From: Actinomycetes bacterium
GTDB taxonomy: Bacteria; Actinomycetota; Actinomycetes; Actinomycetales; Actinomycetaceae
Assembly: GCA_023426345.1 (NCBI GenBank)
Contig: JAFAAX010000043.1
Span: 1-22,075 of the forward strand
Reading direction: 5' to 3'
DNA length: 22,075 nucleotides
Both the position numbers and the translations under genes were made by a program. Positions 1 to 10,400 of the stretch are shown here, one piece after another; position 1 is the stretch's first letter, and each line of letters opens with the position of its first letter. The notes below the pieces were generated by a model. The model had not been told where the DNA came from. It was given only the letters and a program-made list of their open reading frames with translations, and searched no databases.

Positions 1-547
1 GGCCCGTCCACACCGCGCGCGGATGCTCCCCCGCCGCCAGGCGGCGCACGAACGCCGCGCCCGCGGGGTGGGACGACCACGACTCCGCCGACGCGACGGG
101 GATCCCGGAGGCCGCGGGCGCCGGAGCGGGCGGGGCCTCCCCCGCCGCCAGGACCTCGCGCTCCGTGGCGGCGTGGCGCGACGGGACCGCCAGGCTGAGC
201 ACCTGGGAGGCGGTGGACACCGTCCGGTCCGCGAGGTAGCGCGCCAGGCGCAGCATCTGCGGGGAGACGACCGCCGTGTCGGAGGCGACGGACAGGAGCG
301 GCTGGAGCGGGCCCGCATGATCCGTGGAGTCCGCGCGCTCCACGATCCACCCCGTGTGCTTCGCGCCGCCGAGGCGCACGCGGACCAGCCGGCCGGGCAG
401 GGCGCCCGCCTCCAGGTCGGGGGGCACCGCGTAGTCCAGCGGATGGTCGAGGTGGGGCAGATCGACGTCGACGAGGACGCGCGCGACGGACACCGGGGCG
501 GGCCGGGGCCCTCCCAGGTCGATCAGCGCGTCCTGTTCGCCGTCCAT
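1..547 (-). CDS. priA: Primosomal protein N' (PriA), N-terminal part, cut by window edge
   Basis: This is the first 182 codons of a PriA-type replication restart protein. The 3' end lies outside the window. The frame reads from an ATG at 547 and includes the PriA DNA-binding-domain pattern ARVLVDVDLPHLDHPLDYAVP near residues 24-44, then PGRLVRVRLGG, a GWIVER strand and LSLAVPSRHA near residue 125, all in the order found in actinobacterial PriA. In the family, this N-terminal domain binds the 3' end of the leading strand at stalled forks. The helicase domain cannot be judged here. Actinobacterial PriA proteins are often annotated as lacking key helicase residues, and that should be checked on the full gene. 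Its position after metK matches the usual actinobacterial coaBC-metK-priA order, although here a VKOR gene lies between them. A 52-base gap containing a hairpin precedes the start. Confidence 0.85.
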   Translation of the reverse strand, partial: MDGEQDALIDLGGPRPAPVSVARVLVDVDLPHLDHPLDYAVPPDLEAGALPGRLVRVRLGGAKHTGWIVERADSTDHAGPLQPLLSVASDTAVVSPQMLRLARYLADRTVSTASQVLSLAVPSRHAATEREVLAAGEAPPAPAPAASGIPVASAESWSSHPAGAAFVRRLAAGEHPRAVWTG

Positions 548-566
548 GCCCCTATTGGACCACGGA

Positions 567-592
567 CCGCCGGCAGGTGGGCGCGCCGGCGG
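567..592 (-). other. Hairpin in the gap before priA
   Basis: Inverted arms CCGCCGG and CCGGCGG (7 bp, perfect) enclose a 12-base loop in the only non-coding bases between the VKOR gene and priA. No T-run follows on the minus strand, so it is not a classical intrinsic terminator. It may be an attenuating or RNA-stabilising hairpin, or chance in GC-rich DNA. Confidence 0.35.
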
Positions 593-599
593 CGGGGGC

Positions 600-1256
600 T
601 CACCCGAGCAGTTGCGCCCCGTAGCGCAGCGCGACCATCGCGAGGATGACGACCAGGACCAGCCCCGTGATCGTCCAGTCCGTCCCCGCGGCGACGAAGC
701 GCCGCCACGAGGCCGGCGCGGGCAGCACCTGATCGCGGACGTTGAGGCGGGTCAGCCCCGCCCACACGAGCGTGGTGGTCAAGGTGACCAGGAGGCACCA
801 GGGGCACAGCACGTGGATGACGAAGTAGGACTGGAGGAACAGCCAGTAGGCGAAGAGCAGGGCGACCGTGTACAGGGCCTCCACGCAGCGCATGTACCAG
901 CGCGGGAACCGCACGCCGGCCAGGATCGCCACGGAGACGGCCAGGACCACCGACTCGAAGGCGATGCCGAGGAACGCGTTGGGGAATCCGAGGATCCTCG
1001 CCTGCCACGTCTGGGCGACCGCGGAGCAGGAGAGGACCTGGCTGACGTCGCACGCGAACGTGAGCTGGGAGTCCGCCGCGAGCCGCCACGCCTCGATGGA
1101 CAGCGTGAACGAGGCGTACAGGCCCAGGCAGCCCGAGACGATCATCTCGATCGCTGTGCGGGCCCGCCATCGCTGCGGCGCGGGCCCGCGCAGCTCGAGG
1201 TCGAGGTCCCCCTCGGCGGCGTCCGGATCGAGGGGCGTGGTGGGGTGGGCGTCCAT
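600..1256 (-). CDS. Vitamin K epoxide reductase (VKOR) family thiol oxidoreductase
   Basis: This 218-residue polytopic membrane protein has about five membrane spans (near residues 34-57, 88-113, 122-147, 149-169 and 194-215). It carries the full VKOR cysteine set: a loop pair Cys69 and Cys77 (C-x7-C), and the active-site CPWC at 151-154 inside a membrane helix. In bacteria, VKOR replaces DsbB. It takes electrons from a periplasmic DsbA-like thiol oxidase and passes them to quinone, which drives disulfide formation in exported proteins. In Actinomyces oris, VKOR is known to reoxidise the DsbA-like MdbA used for pilus assembly. The start at 1256 is chosen because AGAGGA (1268-1263) lies six bases upstream. 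An in-frame ATG at 1271 that overlaps the metK stop as ATGA is the alternative. No DsbA partner is encoded in the window. The gene lies 11 bases after metK, so it is probably co-transcribed. Confidence 0.92.
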   Translation of the reverse strand: MDAHPTTPLDPDAAEGDLDLELRGPAPQRWRARTAIEMIVSGCLGLYASFTLSIEAWRLAADSQLTFACDVSQVLSCSAVAQTWQARILGFPNAFLGIAFESVVLAVSVAILAGVRFPRWYMRCVEALYTVALLFAYWLFLQSYFVIHVLCPWCLLVTLTTTLVWAGLTRLNVRDQVLPAPASWRRFVAAGTDWTITGLVLVVILAMVALRYGAQLLG

Positions 1257-1267
1257 GGGCGTTCCTC

Positions 1268-2473
1268 TCATGCTCCGCATGCGGCGCGCAGGGCGACGAC
1301 CCGGGGGGTCTCCTCCCAGCTGAATCCCGGGCGTCCGAAATGGCCGTAGCAGGAGGTCTCGGCATAGATGGGGCGCAGCAGGTCGAGATCCTCGATCATG
1401 CCGCGCGGGCGCAGGTCGAACACCTCGCGGACGGCGTCCGCGATGGCGGCGTCGTCGACGGCGCCCGTCCCGAACGTGTCGACGTAGAGGCCGACGGGGC
1501 GCGCGCGGCCGATCGCGTAGGCCGCCTGGATCTCGCACCGGCGGGCCAGTCCTGCGGCGACGACGTGCTTGGCCACCCAGCGCAGCGCGTAGGCCGCGGA
1601 GCGGTCGACCTTCGAGGGGTCCTTCCCGGAGAAGGCGCCGCCTCCGTGGCGGGCCATGCCGCCGTAGGTGTCGACGATGATCTTGCGGCCCGTCAGGCCC
1701 GCGTCGCCGGCGGGGCCGCCGATGACGAAGCGGCCCGAGGGGTTGACGAGCACCTCGGTGCGGCCCCGGTCGAGATCCAACCCGGAGGCGTCCAGCACCG
1801 GGTCGATGACGTGGGTGCGCACCGCGGACTCCAGCTGGCGCAGCGTGAGGTCGTCGTCGTGCTGGGTGGACACGACGACCGTCTCCAGGCTGACGGGCCG
1901 GTCGCCCTGGTAGCCGAGCGTCACCTGCGTCTTGCCGTCGGGCCGCAGGCCCTCGACGATGCCCCGATGGCGGACGTCCGCCAGTCGCCTGGCCAGCCGG
2001 TGGGCCAGCCAGATCGGGGCGGGCATGAGGTCGGGGGTCTCGTCGCACGCGTAGCCGAACATCAGCCCCTGGTCGCCTGCGCCCTGCCGCTCCCGCTCGT
2101 CGGCGAGGGCGTGCGCGTCGTCGCGGGCCTCCAGCGACTTGTCCACGCCCTGGGCGATGTCGGGGCTCTGCTGGCCGATCGACACGGACACGCCGCACGA
2201 GGCGCCGTCGAAGCCGATCCTCGAGGACGTGTAGCCGATCCGGCGGATCACGGTGCGCACGATCTGGGGGATCTCGACGTAGGCGCGCTCCGTGGTCACC
2301 TCCCCGGCCACATGGACCAGGCCGGTGGTCACCATCGTCTCCACCGCCACGCGGGCGTCGCGGTCCTGCTCGAGGATCGCATCGAGGATGGAGTCGGAGA
2401 TCCGGTCGCAGATCTTGTCGGGATGCCCCTCCGTGACGGACTCGGAGGTGAAGAGACGCAGTGGCGAAGTCAC
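1268..2473 (-). CDS. metK: S-adenosylmethionine synthase
   Basis: The 401-residue product makes S-adenosylmethionine from methionine and ATP in the cytoplasm. The sequence shows the N-terminal signature SESVTEGHPDKICDRISD (residues 10-27), the central GDQGLMFGYA (133-142), the nucleotide/metal P-loop GGGAFSGKDPSKVDRSAAY (277-295) and the C-terminal DTFGTG. The length and motif order are normal for the bacterial enzyme, which works as a tetramer with Mg and K ions. The start is a GTG at 2473 whose bases overlap the coaBC stop as GTGA. It puts the conserved LFTSESVTEGH at the right distance, and no better upstream start is available. A run of coenzyme A and SAM biosynthesis genes on one transcript is typical of actinobacteria. 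Confidence 0.97.
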   Translation of the reverse strand: MTSPLRLFTSESVTEGHPDKICDRISDSILDAILEQDRDARVAVETMVTTGLVHVAGEVTTERAYVEIPQIVRTVIRRIGYTSSRIGFDGASCGVSVSIGQQSPDIAQGVDKSLEARDDAHALADERERQGAGDQGLMFGYACDETPDLMPAPIWLAHRLARRLADVRHRGIVEGLRPDGKTQVTLGYQGDRPVSLETVVVSTQHDDDLTLRQLESAVRTHVIDPVLDASGLDLDRGRTEVLVNPSGRFVIGGPAGDAGLTGRKIIVDTYGGMARHGGGAFSGKDPSKVDRSAAYALRWVAKHVVAAGLARRCEIQAAYAIGRARPVGLYVDTFGTGAVDDAAIADAVREVFDLRPRGMIEDLDLLRPIYAETSCYGHFGRPGFSWEETPRVVALRAACGA

Positions 2474-3684
2474 CCGGCCATCGTAGCGAGCAACCGCGAG
2501 ACATGATCGAGGAGGCTCCGCGCGAACGCGTCCTTCGTGCCGCTCATCACGTCGACGGGCTCGCCGGCGGCGTCCAGGAGGCGCCACGTGTTGGGGACGT
2601 CCCCGAACCCCTCTCCGCCGCCCACCGCGTTGACGGCCAGCAGGTCGGCGCCCTTGCGGCGCGCCTTCTCCCGGCCCGCGGCGAGGACCTCCTCGGCGGA
2701 CCCGGTCTGCGCCGCGAATCCCACCACCACCCGGGGCCGGCGGGGCGAGGCCGCGGCCTGGGCCAGGATGTCGGGGGTGCGCTCCAGGTCGAGGACCGGG
2801 ACGGAGTCGTCGTCGGGATCCTTGCGGATCTTCCGCTCCGACGCGGACACGGGGCGGAAGTCCGCGACGGCGGCGGCCATCACCAGGACGTCGACGTCCG
2901 GCAGCCGCGACAGGACGGCCTCCTCCAGAGCGGCGGCGGTCGGGGTGCGGACCACGTCGACGCCCGCCGGCACCAGTCCGTCGGCGACGTTCGCGACGGC
3001 CAGCGTCACGGCGGCACCGCGCGCGCGGGCCTCGGCGGCGATCAGGCAGCCCTGGCGCCCCGAGGAGTTGTTGCCGAGGAAGCGGACGGGATCGAGCGGC
3101 TCGCGCGTCCCTCCGGCCGTGACGAGGACGCGGGCGCCGGCGAGGTCCTGGGGCGCGGGCGCGAGGACGGACAGGGCGCGCTCGACGAGGACGGCCGGCT
3201 CGGGCAGCCGCCCGACGCCGGAGTCGCCGGAGCTGAGGGCCCCCGAGTCGGGATCGATGACCGTCAGGCCGCGCCGGCGCAGCTCCTCGACGTTGTCGCG
3301 GGTCGCCGCGTTTGTCCACATCGCCGCGTGCATGGCGGGCGCCACGACCACGGGGCAGCGGGCGGCCAGGACGGTGGCCGTGAGCAGGTCGTCGGCCAGG
3401 CCCGCGCGCAGCCGGGCGAGCAGGTCCGCGGAGGCGGGCGCGATGAGGACGAGGTCCGCGACGCGGGCGAGCTCGACGTGGTCGGCGCCCCCCGCCTCGA
3501 ACACGCCGGCGCGCACGGGCCGCCCGGTGAGGGCCTCCCAGGTCGCGGTCCCGACGAAATTCAGCGAGTCCGGCGTGGGGACGACGCGCACGTCGAACCC
3601 GCGCCCGATGAGGTCGCGGACGATCCCCGTCGTCTTGTAGGCGGCGATGCTGGCGCCCACGCCGACGACGACGGTCGCGGACAC
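2470..3684 (-). CDS. coaBC: Bifunctional phosphopantothenoylcysteine decarboxylase/synthetase
   Basis: This is a 404-residue Dfp-type fusion that performs two successive steps of coenzyme A synthesis. CoaB joins 4'-phosphopantothenate to cysteine, using CTP. CoaC then decarboxylates the product with FMN. The flavoprotein CoaC half (1-175) has GVGASIAAYK, the catalytic His69 in DHVELAR, the PASADLLARL stretch and PAMHAAMW (116-123). The CoaB half (180-404) has LVTAGGTREPLDPVRFLGNNSSG (187-209), AAAVADF (270-276) and the lysine-rich RKIRK. The flap motif GALSSGDSGVGRLPEP (148-163) has serines where E. coli Dfp has its catalytic-acid cysteine (Cys158). The start is GTG at 3684, two bases after the rpoZ stop. 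A later start would remove the first strand of the flavin fold. Confidence 0.95.
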   Translation of the reverse strand: MSATVVVGVGASIAAYKTTGIVRDLIGRGFDVRVVPTPDSLNFVGTATWEALTGRPVRAGVFEAGGADHVELARVADLVLIAPASADLLARLRAGLADDLLTATVLAARCPVVVAPAMHAAMWTNAATRDNVEELRRRGLTVIDPDSGALSSGDSGVGRLPEPAVLVERALSVLAPAPQDLAGARVLVTAGGTREPLDPVRFLGNNSSGRQGCLIAAEARARGAAVTLAVANVADGLVPAGVDVVRTPTAAALEEAVLSRLPDVDVLVMAAAVADFRPVSASERKIRKDPDDDSVPVLDLERTPDILAQAAASPRRPRVVVGFAAQTGSAEEVLAAGREKARRKGADLLAVNAVGGGEGFGDVPNTWRLLDAAGEPVDVMSGTKDAFARSLLDHVSRLLATMAG

Positions 3685-3686
3685 GC

Positions 3687-3947
3687 TCAGTCCGCGGCGT
3701 CGAGGGTGAGCAGGCCCTCGTCGATCTCGCGCAGGGCGATTGCGAGCGGCTTCTCGTCGGGCTCGGTCTCCACGACGGGACCGACGAACTGCACCATGTT
3801 CTGCTCGAGCTGGAGCTGATAGGAGTTGATCTGCCGGGCGCGCTTGGCCGCGAAGATCACCAACGCGTACTTCGAGTCGACGTGCTCGAGCAGGTCGTCG
3901 ATCGGCGGGTAGGTGATGCCCTCGGGGTGGGCGACCATTCCGGACAT
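3687..3947 (-). CDS. rpoZ: RNA polymerase omega subunit
   Basis: An 86-residue small subunit that helps fold and assemble the beta' subunit of RNA polymerase. The sequence has the family core: ITYPPIDDLLEHVDSKYALVIFAAKRARQIN (11-41), where the lysine/arginine-rich AAKRARQIN is the most conserved part. It ends with KPLAIALREIDEGLL. The length is typical for actinobacteria. The ATG at 3947 is chosen because AGAGG lies five to six bases upstream; a second ATG three codons inside is possible. It lies between gmk and coaBC, its usual place in this phylum. The 60-base gap upstream is rich in perfect palindromes, so its expression may be tuned separately from gmk. Confidence 0.95.
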   Translation of the reverse strand: MSGMVAHPEGITYPPIDDLLEHVDSKYALVIFAAKRARQINSYQLQLEQNMVQFVGPVVETEPDEKPLAIALREIDEGLLTLDAAD

Positions 3948-3966
3948 GAAGCCTCTTCTCGTGAAA

Positions 3967-4002
3967 CGGGGATCCCCGGCCGCGCGCGCGGCGGGACGCC
4001 GC
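3967..4002 (-). other. Stacked palindromes in the gmk-rpoZ gap
   Basis: Three inverted repeats fill the gap. In transcription order they are a GCGGCG/CGCCGC hairpin with a 3-base loop (4002-3988), the perfect 14-base palindrome GCCGCGCGCGCGGC (3992-3979, sharing bases with the first), and the perfect 12-base palindrome CGGGGATCCCCG (3978-3967). The last is followed by GTTTCACG and then by the rpoZ ribosome binding site. They could fold as mutually exclusive RNA hairpins. A weak terminator or attenuator is possible, but no long T-run follows. Confidence 0.5.
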
Positions 4003-4007
4003 AGAGT

Positions 4008-4562
4008 CTACTCCAGGCCCATGAGGCCGGCCAGCTCGGCCGCGGCCTGGTCGACGTCGGCGTTCGTCACAACGGCGTCGAACTCGTCCTGCGCGTCGAG
4101 CTCCCCGCGGGCGATCCGCAGGCGCTGCTCGCGCTCGGGACCGCTCTCGGTGCCCCGTCCGAGGAGGCGCCGCTCGAGCTCCTCCCACGAGGGCGGCGCG
4201 AGGAACACCAGGCGGGCGTCGGGCATGGCCGCGCGGACCTGCCGGGCGCCGTTGACGTCGATCTCGAGGATGACGGGGACGCCGCGCCGCAGCGCGTCGT
4301 CGACGGGCCCGCGGGGCGTGCCGTACCGATGGGCGCCGTAGCGGTTCCATTCGAGCATCCGCCCCTGCTCGAGGAGCCGGTCGAACTGCGCCTCCGTGAC
4401 GTAGCGGTATGTGACGTCGGGGACCTCTCCGGGACGGGGGGCGCGGGTGGTGGCGGACACGGACACCAGGACCTCCGGATGGCGGCGGCGCAGGGCCGCC
4501 ACGACGGTCCCCTTTCCGACGGCGCTGGGGCCGGCCAGGACGGTGAGACGGGCGGTGGTCAT
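4008..4562 (-). CDS. gmk: Guanylate kinase
   Basis: A 184-residue enzyme that phosphorylates GMP (and dGMP) to the diphosphate with ATP. It shows the P-loop GPSAVGKG (11-18), the GMP-binding segment SVSATTRAPRPGE (34-46) followed by the YRYVT...FDRLLEQG...EW region (52-72), YGTPRG (80-85) and EIDVNGARQVR (100-110). The lid Arg-rich segment RLLGRGTES is near 132-140. The length is slightly short of the 190-210 typical of bacteria, mostly because the C-terminal helix ends soon after VVTNADVDQAAAEL. The start at 4562 is 19 bases after the mihF stop, and a GGGGG stretch immediately precedes it as a poor or atypical ribosome binding site. The mihF-gmk-rpoZ order is conserved in actinobacteria. Confidence 0.96.
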   Translation of the reverse strand: MTTARLTVLAGPSAVGKGTVVAALRRRHPEVLVSVSATTRAPRPGEVPDVTYRYVTEAQFDRLLEQGRMLEWNRYGAHRYGTPRGPVDDALRRGVPVILEIDVNGARQVRAAMPDARLVFLAPPSWEELERRLLGRGTESGPEREQRLRIARGELDAQDEFDAVVTNADVDQAAAELAGLMGLE

Positions 4563-4581
4563 GCCCCCGATTCTGCCACCC

Positions 4582-4893
4582 TCAGCCGAAGCGGCGGATC
4601 AGCTCCTCGCGCTGGACGGGGCCCAGGCCCCGCACGCGCCGCGACGGGGCGATGGCGACGTCGGCCATGAGCTGGGCCGCGGTGTTCGCGCCCACGCGCG
4701 GCAGGGACTCCAGCAGCGTCTGGACCTTCATCTTGGCGATGGCCTCATCCGTCTCCGCCAGGGCGAGGACTTCCGACAGTGCCATCGACCGGGACTTCAG
4801 CGCGGTCTTGATCTCGGCGCGGCGCCGACGGGCGACCGTGGCCTTCTCCAGCGCGGCGGCCCGCTGCTCGGGGGTCAGATCGGGAAGAGCCAT
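4582..4893 (-). CDS. mihF: Integration host factor, actinobacterial type (mIHF)
   Basis: A 103-residue basic nucleoid-associated protein of the actinobacterial mIHF family, which is unrelated in sequence to E. coli IHF. The N-terminal helix MALPDLTPEQRAAALEKA, the arginine-rich ARRRRAEIK (21-29), the KMKVQTLLESLPRVG segment (54-68) and the C-terminal SRRVRGLGPVQREEL (84-98) match the family. The last two parts form the helix-two-turns-helix DNA-binding fold. Family members bend or supercoil DNA and are essential in mycobacteria. The ATG at 4893 was chosen over an in-frame GTG at 4902 because AGGAG (4906-4902) is eight bases before the ATG and directly abuts the GTG. Its ribosome binding site overlaps the pyrF stop codon, so the gene is coupled to the pyrimidine operon. 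Confidence 0.95.
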   Translation of the reverse strand: MALPDLTPEQRAAALEKATVARRRRAEIKTALKSRSMALSEVLALAETDEAIAKMKVQTLLESLPRVGANTAAQLMADVAIAPSRRVRGLGPVQREELIRRFG

Positions 4894-4901
4894 GTGGATC
4901 A

Positions 4902-4906
4902 CTCCT
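4902..4906 (-). promoter_or_regulatory. Ribosome binding site that sets the mihF start
   Basis: AGGAG read on the minus strand, eight bases before the ATG at 4893. It overlaps the TAG stop of pyrF. It is too close to the alternative GTG at 4902 to serve it. Confidence 0.7.
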
Positions 4907-5853
4907 AGCTTCCGGCGGGTGGTGTGCTCCCCAGCATGGCACCGCCGTCGCCGTCGCGGGGCGCAGTTGATCCGCGATTTCCGCCGGTCAGGATGGGTTC
5001 GAGCGCGTCGAGCGTCCGTTGCGCGGACGCTCGCAGCCCGGCGCGCCCGGGCCCGGCCTCCAGGACGGCCCGGGAGGTCGCGGGCAGCACCTGTCCGACG
5101 ATCCCTGCGAAAACGGCCCTGACCTGCGCAGCTCCGGCTCCCTGGGCGCCGACCCCGGGGGCGAGAACCGGTCCGTGGAAGGCCTCCAGCGGCACGCCGA
5201 GCCGCCGCGGCGCCTCGCCGACGGTGGCACCGACGACAACGCCGCCGGGCGCCATGTGATGGAAGTCACACTCTCGGTTCCAGGCGTCGAGGTCCTCCAC
5301 GACACCTGCGGCGACGCTGCGCCGGGCGTCCGAGACGGCCCCCTGCACGGAGGCGCCCTCCGGGTTCGACGTGAGGGCCAGGACGAACACGCCCCGGCCG
5401 GTGCTGCGCGCCAGGTCGAGGGCGGGGCGCAGCGATCCGAGCCCGAGATAGGGCGAGAGCGTGACCGCGTCGCCCGCCAGGGGCGAGTCGTCGCCCAGGT
5501 AGGCCTGCGCGTAGCCGGACATCGTCGACCCGATGTCGCCGCGCTTCGCGTCGACGATGCAGAGGATCCCCGCGGCGCGGCAGGCCGCGACGACCTCCTC
5601 CAGCACCGCGACCCCCGCGGATCCGTGGCGCTCGAAGAAGGCCGACTGCGGCTTGAGGGCCGCCACGCGCCCCGCCAGGGCCTCGACGACCGTCATCGAG
5701 AAGCGGCGCAGCCCCTGCGCGTCATCGGACAGCCCCCACGCGGCCAGCAGCGAGGCGTGGGGGTCGATGCCGACGCACAGCGGGCCCCGCTCCCCCATGG
5801 CGGCGGCCAGCCGGTCCCCGAACCCGGCCGTGCCGGTGACGGCGTCGCCCTCG

Positions 5854-5861
<8 letters not shown>
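4905..5861 (-). CDS. pyrF: Orotidine-5'-phosphate decarboxylase
   Basis: A 318-residue enzyme for the last step of UMP synthesis, decarboxylation of OMP. It belongs to the longer type-2 PyrF branch found in actinobacteria. Visible are the phosphate/substrate strand LCVGIDPH (28-35), ALKPQSAFFERHG (68-80), the active-site DAKRGDIGST (104-113) and the late phosphate-binding region VLAPGVGAQGAG. After the end of the barrel (TLDALEPIL) there is a tail of about 25 residues rich in Gly, Ser and Pro with no recognised function. The ATG at 5861 has GGGAGG six bases upstream and overlaps the last 8 bases of carB. It is the last enzyme of the pyr operon, and mihF follows after 11 bases. Confidence 0.96.
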
Positions 5862-9158
<3,297 letters not shown>

Positions 9159-9159
<1 letters not shown>

Positions 9160-10400
9160 CAGCGGGCCTCCTTCATCAGCGCGACGAATCGGTCGAACAG
9201 GTGCTCCCCGTCGTGGGGGCCGGCCGCCGCCTCCGGGTGGAACTGCACGGAGAAGGCGGGCAGGTCCAGGGCGCGCAGGCCCTCGACCACGCCGTCGTTG
9301 AGGTCGACGTGGGAGACCTCAACGCGCCCGTAGCGGCCGGCGTCGAACGGAGCGGGCACGGGCGCGCCCACCGGCGCGTCGACGGCGAAGCCGTGGTTGT
9401 GGGCGGTGATCTCGACGCGACCCGTCGCCAGGTCCCGCACCGGCTGGTTGACGCCGCGGTGGCCGAACTCCAGCTTGTACGTCCCGAAGCCGAGCGCCCG
9501 CCCGAACAGCTGATGGCCCAGGCAGATCCCGAAGAACGGGATCCGGGCGTCCAGGACGGCGCGGAGCAGCTCGATCTCGTGGTCCGCGGCCCCCGGGTCC
9601 CCCGGACCGTTGGAGAAGAACACGCCGTCGGGCGCCAGGGCCTGGACCTCGGCGAACGTGACGTCCGCGGGGACCACGTGGACCTCGACGCCCCGGGCGG
9701 CCAGCTGCTCGGGCGTGCGCGCCTTGATGCCAAGGTCCACGGCGACGACGCGGGCGACGGGCTCCGCGGGCGCGCCGGCCGCGCCCGCGCCGCCCTCGTC
9801 GGGGAGGACGGGGCGGACCACGTAGCCGCGCGGCGTGCTCACCTCCCCCGCCAGGGCGGATCCCGCCATGGCGGGCTGGCCGCCCACGAGGGCCACCAGC
9901 GCCTCGCGCGCCTGGTCGCTGAGGACCGCGGCCCCGGCGGGCAGCGCGTCCCCGGAGAAGATGCCGGCCCGCATGGCCCCATGGGAACGGATGTGCCGGG
10001 TGACGGCGCGCGTGTCGACGCCGGCGATGCCGACGACGCCCTGATCGCGCAGCTCGTCCTCGAGCTCGCGCCGGGAGCGCCAGTTCGACGCGCGGCGGGC
10101 GGGGTCGCGGACCGCGAACCCGGCGACCCAGATGCGGCGCGACTCCGGGTCCTCGTCGTTGACGCCCGTGTTCCCGATGTGGGGGGCCGTCATCACCACG
10201 ATCTGGCGGTGGTACGACGGGTCGGTGAGGGTCTCCTGGTAGCCGGTCATCCCGGTCGAGAAGACGACCTCGCCGAGGGTGCGCCCCGGGGCGCCCCACT
10301 GCCGGCCGGCGAACACGGCGCCGTCCTCGAGGACCAGGAGGGCCGGGCCCCGGTCCGTGTCGCGCTCGGACTGTGGGGGAGCTGCCTCGGGCTGCGTCAC
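9159..10400 (-). CDS. carA: Carbamoyl-phosphate synthase small (glutaminase) subunit
   Basis: A 413-residue class I glutamine amidotransferase subunit that releases ammonia from glutamine and channels it to CarB. The N-terminal CarA domain has FSTGMTGYQETLTDPSY (47-63) and GNTGVNDEDPES (76-87). The amidotransferase domain (about 216-413) has SNGPGDP (263-269), the nucleophile Cys293 in GICLGHQL and the His388/Glu390 pair in QFHPE, so the catalytic triad is intact. There is a short Gly/Ala-rich linker (GGAGAAGAPAEP, 203-214) between the domains. The start is GTG at 10400, overlapping the pyrC stop as GTGA. It belongs to the pyrR-pyrB-pyrC-carA-carB-pyrF series. Confidence 0.97.

Noticed and set aside
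567..592. Intrinsic terminator before priA.
   Set aside because: The hairpin is good, but no T-run follows on the transcribed strand, so it is listed only as a hairpin.
600..2504. A 634-codon frame joining the VKOR gene to a stretch across metK.
   Set aside because: The upstream part is an out-of-frame reading of metK. The VKOR domain starts near 1256 with its own ribosome binding site.
3967..3978. CGGGGATCCCCG as a protein-binding operator or terminator.
   Set aside because: It is perfect but very GC-rich, and nothing in the sequence identifies a binding protein. The loop would be only four bases and the T-run only three.
4894..4902. A GTG start three codons upstream for mihF.
   Set aside because: The AGGAG directly abuts this GTG, leaving no spacing, while it is eight bases from the ATG at 4893, which also gives the family-typical MALPDLTPEQ beginning.
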